Source of the DNA: Stercorarius parasiticus
Taxonomy: Eukaryota > Chordata > Aves > Charadriiformes > Stercorariidae
Direction of reading: 5' to 3'
NCBI GenBank assembly: GCA_013396915.1
Contig: VWZL01000108.1
Span: 1-64,000 of the forward strand
Length of the DNA stretch: 64,000 nucleotides
Shown here piece by piece: positions 24,835 to 36,920 of this stretch (within the stretch, counting starts at the first letter, position 1; every line of letters starts with the position of its first letter). The position numbers were made by a program, and so were the translations under genes. The notes beneath the pieces are model-generated. The model was given only the letters and a program-made list of their open reading frames with translations, ran no database searches and was not told the origin of the DNA.

Positions 24835-24910
24835 CATAGAATCATAGAATCATAAAATACCAGGTTGGAAAGGACCTCAAGGATCACCTGGTCCAGCCTT
24901 CTTGGCAAGT
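24835..24910 (-). mobile_element. CR1 LINE 3' tail, minus strand
   Basis: The reversed tail (atagaatcatagaatcataa) is followed by aggttggaaaggacctcaag and ggtccagcc, the end of a CR1 in reverse orientation. The sequence beyond about 24910 no longer resembles CR1 clearly, so the copy is short. Confidence 0.85.
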
Positions 24911-27900
24911 GTGAAGTTCAAGAAAGGTCTACAGCACCACTTTACTCGTCCTTGTCTTGTCCACATCTCTGTTCCTCCCTCAGTTCACCTCCCCGGGTGA
25001 CTATGCTTCCTTCAGATTTCACCTTTTAACTGCAAGGTCCCTTCAGCAGTCTGACAAGGGCCTCCAATATGACATTCCTCTATATTTTTCTGTCATCCAA
25101 GTGTTAAAAGGGAATAGTTAAGATTCTTTTGTAGGCATCCTGTTATATCGAAGGAAAATAAGTTTTCAGCTATTGCTATGGGGGGAGACGGTGCTGCTAA
25201 CAACCAAATGTATTTTGAGCTCCCTTTGCCTTATAAAAGCAAACCTAACTGCATAGCATACCTAGAAAGCATCTGGGAGTAGGAATAAAGAACGTAGGTT
25301 GCATATCTTCAGCTCCTCAGGGTCTCAAGATACTGCCTCACACCCACTTCAGGAGCAGAGGGGCTCAGATGCAGCAGAGGAAGCCAGTGGTAGTGACTGG
25401 GGACCATCCTTGCCCAGGTAAATCTGGCTTTTGGTGCACAATCAGTCTAGCAATTTGACAAGTGATTGAAGAGTAGGTCTCTGGAGCATAGTGGGTGTAT
25501 CAGCTCTGTCAGGATTAGGATACTTCAGCCCAGCCTCTCCAGAATGGAAAGAAGTAATTTTAATAAGATGCTCTATATTGCTGCTCTTCTTTCTAAATTT
25601 GTCCTTTGTTAATATTTGAGGATTTTCTCTGTTTCTACCTTTTCAGGACTTCACACTTTCCACCACTGCCATTTACTCTGTTGTTTCTTCAGCCCTTTCA
25701 CCACCATTCTGTCCATAAGCTTTCCACAATGGAAGCCAGAAAATTCACTTTTTCGCCTGCCTTTTTCTCAATTAGATAAATTTATGTGTTTGAATATATT
25801 CCTTTGCTTGCAAGTCTCTTGCCCTCTGCAAAGCGCATACTCTACTGATAAGCTGTAAGGTAGGAAAATACTATCATGTCTCTTTTACAGGTAGATCCTG
25901 ATGTTCAAAAGACACTTGTCAAGATTACAATAGAGACACAAATATGTATATGAACTTCGTTTTTCCAAGCCACAGTCTAAGTCTACTTATTTCTGATTCA
26001 TCTCTTCCCTTCAAAGAATAAATTACGTTTTTCAGACCCCACTATGCTAACCATCACACCACAGACCTCAATATGCATAACTCAAATTGTCAGTGTACCT
26101 CTACAGTCCAAATAATTCTCTCTCACACACACCACACCATCCTATAATTGCCAACATATGGCTTCAAGGGGGCCTCAAGATGCCAATGGTGAGAGTTTTA
26201 ACAGATGGAAAAGGTTTCTGCAAATAGGAGGGTTAACTTCAAAATGGGTGGAGTTGCCAATCCTATTTGAAACACAGCATGGCAGTCCAAGACTTAATCC
26301 CCTGCTCTATGTGTTTTGGAAAGGAGAGTCCAAAAAACCCCTTTTTCCAGCAAGCACACTTTTTTTGGTACGTGTATTTAAGTTCACTTAACATTACAGA
26401 AAGCCTACAACCAATGGTATGTGCAAATGCAGAGCACTGACACTAAAGCTTAGTTTGTCTTCCCTGAGGAGTTTAGGCATGTTTCACTGACCAAACGCAT
26501 TTAGAAAACTCTGTTTCCAGAGGGGGATTGCACAGAGGGGGAAACAGATGCAGCTTGTGCCAAACTACTCGTCTCCCTGCCTAAGCCGTTCAGTCAGACT
26601 TACAGTTTCACCACTGGGCTATGAACAAGGTTACCTTTTTCTTTAAAAGAGTACAATCACACTCAAGCACAATAAAAATTTTCACCTCAACCTCCACATA
26701 CAGCCAGTAATTTTTACAATTAATGTAATGTCTAATACTATTCATCCTCTCCCTCTGGAGAGACATCTTTAGACACCTGTCCCCCAGATCAGAAGTGTCT
26801 TCATTAAGTGCTTCCCTCTGAGGGCTTTTATTAGCAGAAAAAATTGTAAAGTGTAACTACCTACTTCTCCCTGAGTTCTGGAAACACCCTGAGAAAATCA
26901 ATACAGAGAAATGCTGCTATTTTGTAAATCCATTGACTCTGTTTCTAGCCTTTTGCCAACCATTGTATGCACTGTCTAGACATGGGAACCTACTTGGCAG
27001 CACTAGGAAATTGACTCTGCTGCTGCCTTCTCAATGGAGCTTGCCAGCTTCATTTCTACCAATGCACAGAACCAGGGAGAATAATAAAACCAGCAAGAAT
27101 GATATCAAAGAAATGGAGAAACAAAAACACCCCTTTCCTCTGCCCTCAATCATTGCTCTGTCTTCCCCCCTCCCCCCTTCCCTCCCTTGCTCCTTCCTCC
27201 CTCCCCTTGTTCCTTTCTCTTCCTCTCCTGTCTCTGAAGTGTCTGAGATAGCTCTCCAGGTTTCACTCTCTCATTAACAGCTTGCTAAAGGTGCTGAATA
27301 AATCACCATGAAAGCAAAGCCTTTGGCTTAAAAATGTGAAGGGATGTAGGAAGGAAGGAGAGAAGGAATGCCTCAAGAAGCTCCTGAGTTAATTCATTTA
27401 AGTTTAGAGACCAAAGGCTTTCCTTGACACCCACCATAACCGCTACTATGATTTTGCCTGCAGATGAAAAACACTCAGGAACAGGGCTGAGCAGGGGTGA
27501 TTGGATCCATAAGGCACAGCAGCAATATTCCCAAATAGAAGCCTTACTGTTGGCAGCTGCACCAAATAATTTCCTGGGAGTATGGGTACAACAGATAGGT
27601 GGCACTGTATAATTATTCCTAATAAAACTCCAGCCTAAAAAAGAATAGGGGGCAATGTCAAAGCAGTTAAATCTCCCCAGCACAGAAGATACAAGCTCAG
27701 CTCCTTGTATAGATGGGAAGACTGAGAAATGCCAGTAGCACAAAGGAGCAAGAACTTCCCTTTGTAAAAGTCACATTCTTTGGCACAAATTAAGATACTC
27801 CTGGGTCATCTGGCCATGCTGTCATTTTGGGTAACAAGGGCTACGCTACTGCTGATGATTGCATGTGTTACAACGGGAGGGTTAGGCTTCAACTTTCCTG

Positions 27901-28279
27901 GGTGTAACCAATAGAGAAGGATGAGAGGAGAACTCACTGTATATAGGCTTAGTTATTAAAACAGTGAATGTTCTATAGAAAATATAAAAGAGACATTTCA
28001 AATACGGACATCAAATCCCAGATTTTTTTATGCTTTTTTCCTAAAATGAAAAATAAAGAAAACAAAAGTTTTCAATGGTTTTAATTGGTGTATTTTCCAT
28101 TTACACGCATGGCAAAAAAACCCACATAATTTTATGCAAGGGAAGAGGAATGTCTTCTGTTTGGTGGCTTTCACATCGTGTTGAGAAGACATGAACTAGA
28201 CAATAACAAAATAATGGAGTTGGTTGGTAGCTTTCCGATGAAAATTTTTTCCACTACAAAATGCTGATTTATTAAATTC

Positions 28280-28299
28280 TTTTTTTTTTTTTTTTTTTT
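28280..28299 (+). repeat. T20 homopolymer
   Basis: Twenty T in a row, preceded by aaattc and followed by gg. The sequence next to it does not show a retrocopy that would explain it as a poly(A) tail on the minus strand. Confidence 0.95.
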
Positions 28300-31200
28300 G
28301 GTGGGAAGGAGTCAATCTCAATGGATTGCCTGGTTTTGAAATGTCCTAGGAAAAAATCAAACTTGTCTTAAGAGAATACTGTTAACACTTTTTTTAAAAA
28401 GTTCATTCTTTGGTTCAAATACCTTTTATTCATAAAGCTTAAATACCAAAGAAAAAAAAATCAATAAGAAAAATGAAAAGGTTTTTAAAGAAATGTATAT
28501 TGTTTTATCCAGTCTTACCTGGGCGGAAGGAAAGAGAGCATAAAACTCTTCAGAGACTGACTGTCTGCCAAAATTTTGGAAGCGAATGGGAAAAATTCTC
28601 TCTCATTCAACTGCCCATTACCAGTTTCACTTGTGCAGTGGACACAAGAGCCCTGATCTGCCATCACTGGGTGTACAACAGTGTCTGTACACTGAGGCCT
28701 AGGAGACATTTACTAGCGAAAATACCTATCAGGCATATGCTTGCAGCAAATGTGTCTCCACGTTGATCTAAAGTCCCCTCCAAACATTGTTTTCCCATGT
28801 TGCTAGCTTGTCTGAGGAGATGTTTTGGGTGGTGAAGCACAGGGTGTCAGGGAGGGCTAAACGTCAGGGCAGTGCACTGGAATCAGTCCTGCTTAGGCAG
28901 CCGCTGGAGAAACTGCATACAGCAGGGCTACAAACAGATACTGGTGACAAAGCCAGCTGAGCACTGCTGCTCCAACACCTCATTATGAATTTGCACAGGG
29001 CAGTGAGAGGCTGTAGGACTTGTGCACAGTCTTGAGCGGTGGACATCAAAGAGATGCACCGACTAAAACAAACATAAGCAGGTTTCCACAGCATTTCACA
29101 GAGAACAAAAGTCACCATGTTTTTTGTTCTGGGCATGTTTGTGTCGTACTCCAAAGCAGACAATCAGAAAGATTATGCTTTTATGAACACTTAGGTAAGT
29201 GCTACTTCAACACTTTGGACCCTGCAAATGGGAACTATTTATAAAAGGGAAGAATATGTATTTTAAAAGATGAATGCTAAAATATGTGTTAATCCCTGGG
29301 CAGACACAGTTCGGAGTGCAAAGTGTTGAACAGTGAAAGTCGATGGTGTTTGCAAAGAACTATGAAGCCACAGGAAGAAATGAAGATGAGGCATGTCATG
29401 CTTCATCTGTCAAAAGTAGGGCATCCTCCTAAGGGCAATGTAGAAATGTAATCTTCTCTAGAACAGGATCCTTATTTAAACGGGTTGAAGGCCTCTTTGG
29501 ATAGAGTTGTTTCTGCCTATACTGATGATAGGGAGAGCCAGGGGGAGTAGCTCGGAAGACCTTCTTTTGAACATCTACAGTTAAATGAGATTCTTCCCGG
29601 CCCAGGTGCGCACAGCCCCGGGGTTTCAGCCTTTGTTAGATTTTATAGATGCAGCTGTAACAATAATTATAGTAACTGGTATTATGCTAGGGAAAAAAAT
29701 TACTGCTTAATGATTAATTAGTTGCTTGTGCTCGCAGTAAGAGTCACATTCTGAGGTGTACTCCTGACATGGGTTGTGCGAGGCAGGAGATAAAAAGTAG
29801 AGATGGGAAGAAAGGAGAGAAATCCATTATACAAAGTTGCAAACTGCACGGAGGAAGAAAACAAAATGAATTGGTTCTTATGCCTTTGTCTCCATCCAGG
29901 AGTGCCTTTAGTCTACATCTCTTGGAGAACATTTGGTTCTTAATACAGCTACTGCTGATGCCATGACGGCCAGCTTTGCATGCCCTTGAACACAGAAGAC
30001 CCACCTTTGAGATAAGTTTCCAAGGGTGTAGGAGAAGTTTTCTTTCTTGTAGGAAAGTTTTCTTTCCCTGCTGTGATCGCAGTGGTCACGGCTGGCATGG
30101 AGCTGCCCTCCTCATCCCCCACAAAGGCTCTTCATGTAAAGTGAACGGAGAAATATGGTAAAGAACTCCGGCTTGGTGCAGTGCAAACTGGAAAAAAGCA
30201 GAGCAGCACTGCTCTGCTGCTAGCACTGTCTGACATCCCCATCACGTCAGCTCCTCTCCATCACTCCCTATTAGCATGCATCTTACCGAAGGTGCTAGGG
30301 AAGTCACTTTGCAATAACATTACCACATATGAATACTAACCTGAAATGAAAGATGCCTTACAAAGGAAACTGCTAATCTGATTGCAAAGGTCTAATGTGG
30401 CAAAGCCCCAAAGGTCGAGGAAGGGACAGGCAGTAGTTTCCATGCACTTTTTCCATTTCCATCCTCTCCTCCCTCTCCTACTTTGCATTTTGTGCAGAAG
30501 GGACAAAAAATAACAGATTTGGATTCAATTCCATAAAAGCCTCTGCTCTTCCTGTTATGCTGGACACTTAGGTTGTGACTGTGATGGGTAAACAATATAC
30601 TGAAGAAAAACAAATCCACCCTTCGTTGTTCATTTGCTAGGAGAAGCCCTGAGACTCTGGTTTAAAGTAATTTTGGTTGCACAGCCTATCTACTGCTGTA
30701 TTACCGTTTGCCTACTCTTCAAAGTTACCTCCTCCAAGGGGTTTATTTTCCATTAGGTTATGGGTCTAATCATGAGACAGTAATTCCTCAGGGGCCCAGA
30801 TAGTGTTGATTATCTTCTAATGAGATAAAGTACCTCTCATCTCTAGGTCACTGCCTTGAAATCATCTCTAGTCTGTTCATCACAGTCTGTTGATGACAAA
30901 ATATGTTAACAGTGGTGGCTACTGCTGCCCCAAAGCAAAGCACTTAATGGAAGAACCTAGAAGAAAATGTAGAACTTAGGGAGGGCTACGATTTTTATCT
31001 TTCACTTCTGCTGGTTTTCATTGGGTCAGCAGCTCATCTGAAAATAATTCAAAACTAACCTTCAACTCAGAGTAAATATAAGCTGAGTAATAATTAGTGA
31101 ATACATCTCACCCATATATTTGTCAGGAAATTATATTAGAGTGAAACCAGGTTTTTTTGCAGTATCATACTTGTAGTGATATAAGCATCAGAAATGTGAT

Positions 31201-31442
31201 TCGAAACCAGAAATGAAAAATTCAGTAAAAAAGGAAAGTTTAATTTAACACAATTCCATCATTTATTCATTGCTTTTTGTATATATTTCTATATGGCTTT
31301 ATGACAAAGCAGTGGAAGTCATGCACCGTATAACATACAATTTTGAAAATAGATTTTTTTCAAGATTTCTCATTTCATGGGAAGTTGTCAAACCAAGTTT
31401 TTGTTCCAAGCCTAAACAAAACAAAACAAAATAATAGTTTTC

Positions 31443-31467
31443 TAGTTTTCCATTAATTGGAAAACTA
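31443..31467 (+). repeat. Perfect 10-bp inverted repeat
   Basis: TAGTTTTCCA, the loop ttaat, then TGGAAAACTA. Confidence 0.9.
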
Positions 31468-34400
31468 TATTTCAATGTCTCTAATACTTACTTATCTTCT
31501 TCAAATGCATATACACAGACATACGTACAACTGAAAATATTCTTCAGTCTCATTGAAAAAGCTGAAGACCAGGATGTTGACATGCTGAACATTTACAAAA
31601 GCAAGCACAGAAGCTGAACTATAAATAACTACCATCTCCTTATTCCAAATATTTATTTCAAGATTTATATTAAAATTTGTGTTCAACGTCATTGTGCAGT
31701 GAGTATGGTTTGAGCAGAACAAAAGAGAAATCTGCTATTTTAAACTTCAGGAAACCACTGAAAAGCAGTACTTTTTCCCAGTCTTGAGCACAGATGTTTG
31801 CTGTCCCATTTTTATTCTTCTCCTCAGTTGGGAGGCAGTGGCTCAGCTTCATGCCTGGTGCAAACATGCCTCTCCAGACATCTGGGAGTGATGGACCCCA
31901 GAAGGGTTTATGCCAGCTGAGCAAGGGCAAGAAGGACACCTGTAAAGCAAGAAGGGAGCTCTCCTCTCTGCACAGCCTGGGTGCCAAATTTCCTGCACCC
32001 CTCTGTTTCAGGAGCGAAGCTCTGTGTATTGATCAGCACAATACAGCTGTCCACCCACATGGTTATTAATGGATAATAAACAGCTCAAGCACCCACAAAC
32101 AGCATTTTTCTTAGGAAGCACCAGCCTGGAATCAATTAAATAACGAGAAGGGCTCTAAGAAGTGCCATCAATTGCAGAAGTTATTACCCACTCAGGATGT
32201 TTCACTGAAAACTCCCACACAACGCAATTAGATGTCAGATGCTGCTGTGTCTTGATCAGGAGTTTTCAGCAGGGTTAGTGCCCCTTGTGGGCGCTGTCTG
32301 GTGCCGAGCAACAGTCCTGCATGAAGCCATCGAGTCCCCAGGTCCCTCCTTGTTTAGCAACCTGGATTGACTACTGCGTGGTCTTCAAGAGTGAGAGAGA
32401 CAACTAGAACAGCCTGAAAGGAGCATGGAGAGCAAAGCACAGAAAAAAAAATGATCTACAGCTGGCTTCCAGTAAGGAGCGAACCCTGTTTCCTGGCCAG
32501 AAAGCCCCAAAATGTTGTTCACCTTCCAAGGGAGGTATGAGGAAATGTGTAGTGTCCCATTTTCACTCCTTCATTTAATAGTTTACTGTTGGCATACATG
32601 AAAAAGGCAAGGGTACCGAAACACAGAGCAAATTAACCTGATTTTAAGGTCAGTGCAAAAAAAGAGCTAGATAGATATAACTTTTATGTTCAGGAAAAAG
32701 CAAGATGAGATTTCTTTTCCTGGTCATTTTTCTTGGTAATAAACAAGTTATTTTAAGTAGTCCCAGCTATGTTCTGTGGTGTAAAGCAACTTCCATCCTC
32801 ACTTTATCACATTGCTCATACTGAGACTGTAATGGCAAAGGAGAAGGGAAAGGTGATTGACTTCAGGTCACTAGTCCACAGTAAGGGGGAAAAGTGAATA
32901 AGCATCTTCAGCAGAGATCAGCAATACCGAACAGGTCTCATTTCCCCTGTGCCAACACTTCTGACATAAGAAACAAATAGTCCAGAAGTTTCAGCAAGAA
33001 TTATAATACAGGAAGACAATAAAACATACCCAGCATACCCATACATTTGGCCAGAAGGACAGAGAAGCAGCCATACAAAATGACGGAGAAAACTATTCTA
33101 CTTAAAGGAGCCAAGAAGAACTTACATGGTAGCTGACCAAGGACTTTGAGTACGCAAGTATTGGGCGCAGGCTCCCTATGTAGTAATAGGATTGCAAGTA
33201 GAGGACTGGTAAAACATCCCTAGTGCCTAAATACTCGCAGCTACGCTGCTAGAGCTGCCTCTGCCTGCTGAGTGCTGACCAGGGAGACTCTCGGTTCATT
33301 CCCAAGCTCTGCTGGGATTCAGAAACTCATAAATAAATATTCCTCTGCCTGTCTGGCCTGAGTCAATACATATTCTTGGAGCAAACCTGCCAGCTGGGCT
33401 CTGCTGCCCACACTGTCAGCAGGGCAGCACAACCCACCTTTAGCAGTCCTCCCCCACAGCCACGGCACTTGGGCAGAGCATGCCAGCCTGGGCTCCCATA
33501 ACCCTGGAGTGATGCAGGACGGTGTCTCCCAGCAATGCTTCACACTGGCAGTGAGACCAGACTGTCACCAGTGTCTCTTCTTATTCCCTGGCTGAACTTT
33601 TTCTGCTTTTCAAGAAATACTTAAACTAGACCGGAATAAAGAATGACTCCTTACCCACTGGATACCTGATGTTAGGATATTGAGCTGGGGAAGCAGATAC
33701 CTATGGATGCCTAGGTATTATCTAGGCCAACAACTAGCACTGACTTCTCTTTTTTTGTCAGTGCTCCAACCACAAGGTTAGGGGTTCACTCTGTTTATCC
33801 CACTAAGCAGAATAGTTTTAGCTGGATCAGTTGCTCTTACAGACTCAAATAGAAGATGGATATTTGAATCTTCTTGGACATGACAGACAGGGATGTGAAC
33901 AAAAGTTTTCTAGAGCTAGGCAAACCACTGGGCCATTAAAGTATTGCTTCAAGTCTGAGAAACAGGCAGCAAGCTGGGGCAAAATTGCATCTAGGAATAA
34001 AAAGTACAAGAGAAAATGTTCAATTTTATTAAGCTCTCTTTTTTTCCCCACTGCCTCCAGTTAACCAAAAAAGGCAGCTCCTTCCCAGTAAGACAGCTTT
34101 CAGGCCTTCCTCTCCAAAGCACCCAGCTCCTTACAAAGGGAGCTTTTCTGGGCCCTTCCCATTGAAGGGAAGCATACCAAAAGGTCTGGCATTGCAGTGC
34201 CTAGGTCCTTATGTGGCTCTGAGTTTATTAATGAGATAGATGGATGTTTTGAAAGTCTGCATCTGAACACATCCCAGAAGGTCCATTCCTATCCATGACA
34301 TATATTGAGAGCAATTCAAACTCAACAGAATAACTACAGCAGTAGCCTAGAAGAAAAGTTACACTTTCTTTCAGTGCTCTGAGAAGGCAATACATTCTTC

Positions 34401-35998
34401 ATGACACATTCATCATTACAAATGTGTCTGCAGCTGAAGATGATTGCTGCCTGCTGTTTAATCAGAGGGAAATGCAATGCAGTGATAAATCATTCCCATG
34501 GAGGAGTTTCACAGGCAGCTCTCCCAGCTGGGGATACCAGGCTGCCACCCAGGATGCTCTGCCACCTGTCCAATGCTTCAGGCTCTTCAAATCAGGATCC
34601 AAAGGGGTTTCTTCTCTCCAGCTCTAGAAGAGGGATGTTTCATATGCGGCTCTGTAACCTGATTTGCCAGCCGACCACAAACACAAAGTAGGCTAATAAG
34701 AATTATGCACAGAAACAGGCCTGATAGCTGAGATAATGAATCAACTCAGGTTTCATCAGTCAGCACTATTTTTTGAATTAAAATTAAGCTTTTGATCTCA
34801 CCCAACCCCTCCCAGCCCTTCCACCCTTCCTCTTTCCTCTCCTGCCATCCATCAGCTTTCACCTCGGGGAAAGACCTAGTGGCAACCCTTCGCCCTCTGT
34901 GGAGGGGCACAGACTTCTGGAGTCATGGAGATGCCAGTGGCGATGCTCTCACTGTGCAAGAGGCTGCATTTGAACATGAACTCACCTCCTTGTAGGCATC
35001 ATTCTTTCTTGTAAACTAAGTTTCAGGGGTTATGAGAACCCTGTTCATCTTTAGGACTATCTGAAATGGGACGCCAAGTCAAATGGAGGTGGATTCTGAA
35101 CCTTTTTTCTCTTCTGCAGTTACAGCATGCAAATTTTTTAAAATAATGAGATTAGGTGATTACTGAAGTCTTCCAGCTGAGACATTTTTTAGATGGCACT
35201 ATTTATTTTAGAAATGAAACAACAGTTCAGGCAGAGACTCTGAGAATCCAAAGCATGTATTGAACCTTCTTTGAAACTTAATCCATTTGCAAGCTTCTTA
35301 TTTTACACTAAATGATGGAGTGTTCAAAAGAAATGTATTTTTAACAGTGAGTTAGATTCACACCACAGTAAGAAAGCATGAGGGGTGCCATCCTAGAATG
35401 CCATCTCTGTGGTCTTAGGTTCACCACCTCTCCATACTCCTGGGGCCTTTCCTTGTCTATGGCAAGGTAGAACACGAAGAAGACGATGTTTTGAAGACAA
35501 ATCATTATACATTTACAGTTAAAATTTTCTCATATTCTCTTTCATTTCTGGGGAAGTTGCATGGGTACATCTCTGCATACCATTTGGAACATTCCCATAA
35601 AATCTCAGTGAAAAGAGTAAAATTGGGCAGAATAATCTATTTCCTGTGCAGAAATCATCACTGATACTGGTGAGATTCAGCATTAGGTGTTATCTTGTAG
35701 CCAGCTATAAGCCCACTCAGCAGTGAGGTGGTCTGATACCAATTTGCTACCATCAGCTATTTATCTGCCTTTGTCATAGCAATTTGCTACTATTTATTAA
35801 GCATAACTAGTGAACAACCATATAAACAAGAATCTACAGATTTTTGCTATTGTTTCTCTAGAACTAAGACTGCTACTTAGCAAATCTTCAAGGGAGAAAG
35901 CTGGCATGTAAACCCACAGCCTGTGTGCCCTTCATTAAGGGAAAAAGTACCAGAGAGTGAGTTCAGATTCTTTTCTTAAAATCCTGCCATTTGGGCCC

Positions 35999-36046
35999 AG
36001 ATGACAAGATACAGACTCCTTCAGATGACAAGGTACAGACTCTTTC
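35999..36046 (+). repeat. 24-bp tandem duplication
   Basis: agatgacaagatacagactc(cttc) is followed directly by a second copy with two base changes. Confidence 0.95.
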
Positions 36047-36379
36047 AATGCTGGAATGAAAATACATATTTGAGTCAAGCGAAGCTATTTGTCTGAAGTT
36101 TCTCAAAAATTATACCTGGGAAAGATAAGAGCTAAAGTTTTAGAATTAATAACTGAAATATTTTCATGAAAATGTCAAAAGAAAGCAATATTTTTGAAAA
36201 ATCATCTAAATCATATTTTAGTAAGTGGAAAATTTAAGCGAAGGAATGGAAAAACAAGCTTTGTTTCATTTAAATAGATTTTGACTGGAGGTCTAGTGAG
36301 AAATCATTTTGTTTGACCTAATAATTTTTATTATTATCATTCATAGTAACTTATGAGACAGAAGAAGTAATTGCAAAAC

Positions 36380-36920
36380 TTTATCTAGAAAAGATCGATA
36401 TGATCACCTAGTCTGACTTTCTGCATAAGATAGACCATGGGATGTTATCAAGCAATTCCTACAGCGAGTTCAGAAATCCCACTTGAATTAAAACTTATTT
36501 TATAGAAAAACTTTCTACTGAATCTTGAGACAGTTTTAAAATAATCCTGGTTTAATGACAGCAGTTCCTGGCAGATATAATCCATTTCTCTAAAAGGTGC
36601 TTCAGTGATTGATTATCCTTATCTTAAACATTTACCATTGATTTCTGTTCTGAATTTGAGTAGCTTCAGGTCCCAGCCAAGAGAGCCTTTTTGCAGTTTT
36701 TTATGCCTTCGTAAGGTTAAAATGTTGTCTCCTAGTAAATCTGCTCCTCTTATAGGCACTTATCTACTGTGAACAGGCACCGTTTACCTTTAAAGATAAA
36801 CTAAAGAGACTGAATGTCATGAGTTTTTGTAGGAAAGGAGATTTTCCAGGACTCCAGTATTTCTTGTAGCTCTTTTCTAGACATTTCAGTTTGCCAATAT
36901 GCTTTTTAAAATACGAAATA
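36380..36920 (-). mobile_element. Ancient CR1/L3-like LINE copy, minus strand
   Basis: A strongly diverged 540-bp stretch that keeps, in order, signature strings of the old sauropsid CR1/L3 3' region in reverse orientation: acctagtctgactttctgca (36406-36425), gttctgaatttgagtagctt (36647-36666), a tataggcacttatctactgt-like part near 36755, and tgtagctcttttctagacat (36865-36884). Heavy divergence, compared with the CR1 at 9.9 kb, indicates an insertion older than modern birds. Recognition is from memory of turtle, crocodile and bird copies. Confidence 0.7.

Larger units (their letters stand above)
24911..36379. other. Intergenic sequence without recognised gene
   Basis: AT-rich. It holds a pyrimidine-rich stretch at 27130-27230, a T20 run at 28280-28299, a perfect inverted repeat at 31443, a CTCF- or RE1-like motif at 32281-32308, a GC-richer patch at about 33.3-33.5 kb and a 24-bp tandem duplication at 35999. 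The largest frame, 27303..27743 minus (146 codons), has no domain and no support. Confidence 0.55.

Noticed and set aside
27281..27295. ggtgctgaa as an RE1 half-site
   Set aside because: No matching second half at a suitable distance.
27303..27743. 146-codon minus-strand open frame
   Set aside because: No domain, no splice context, no recognisable similarity; this length is expected by chance in 64 kb.
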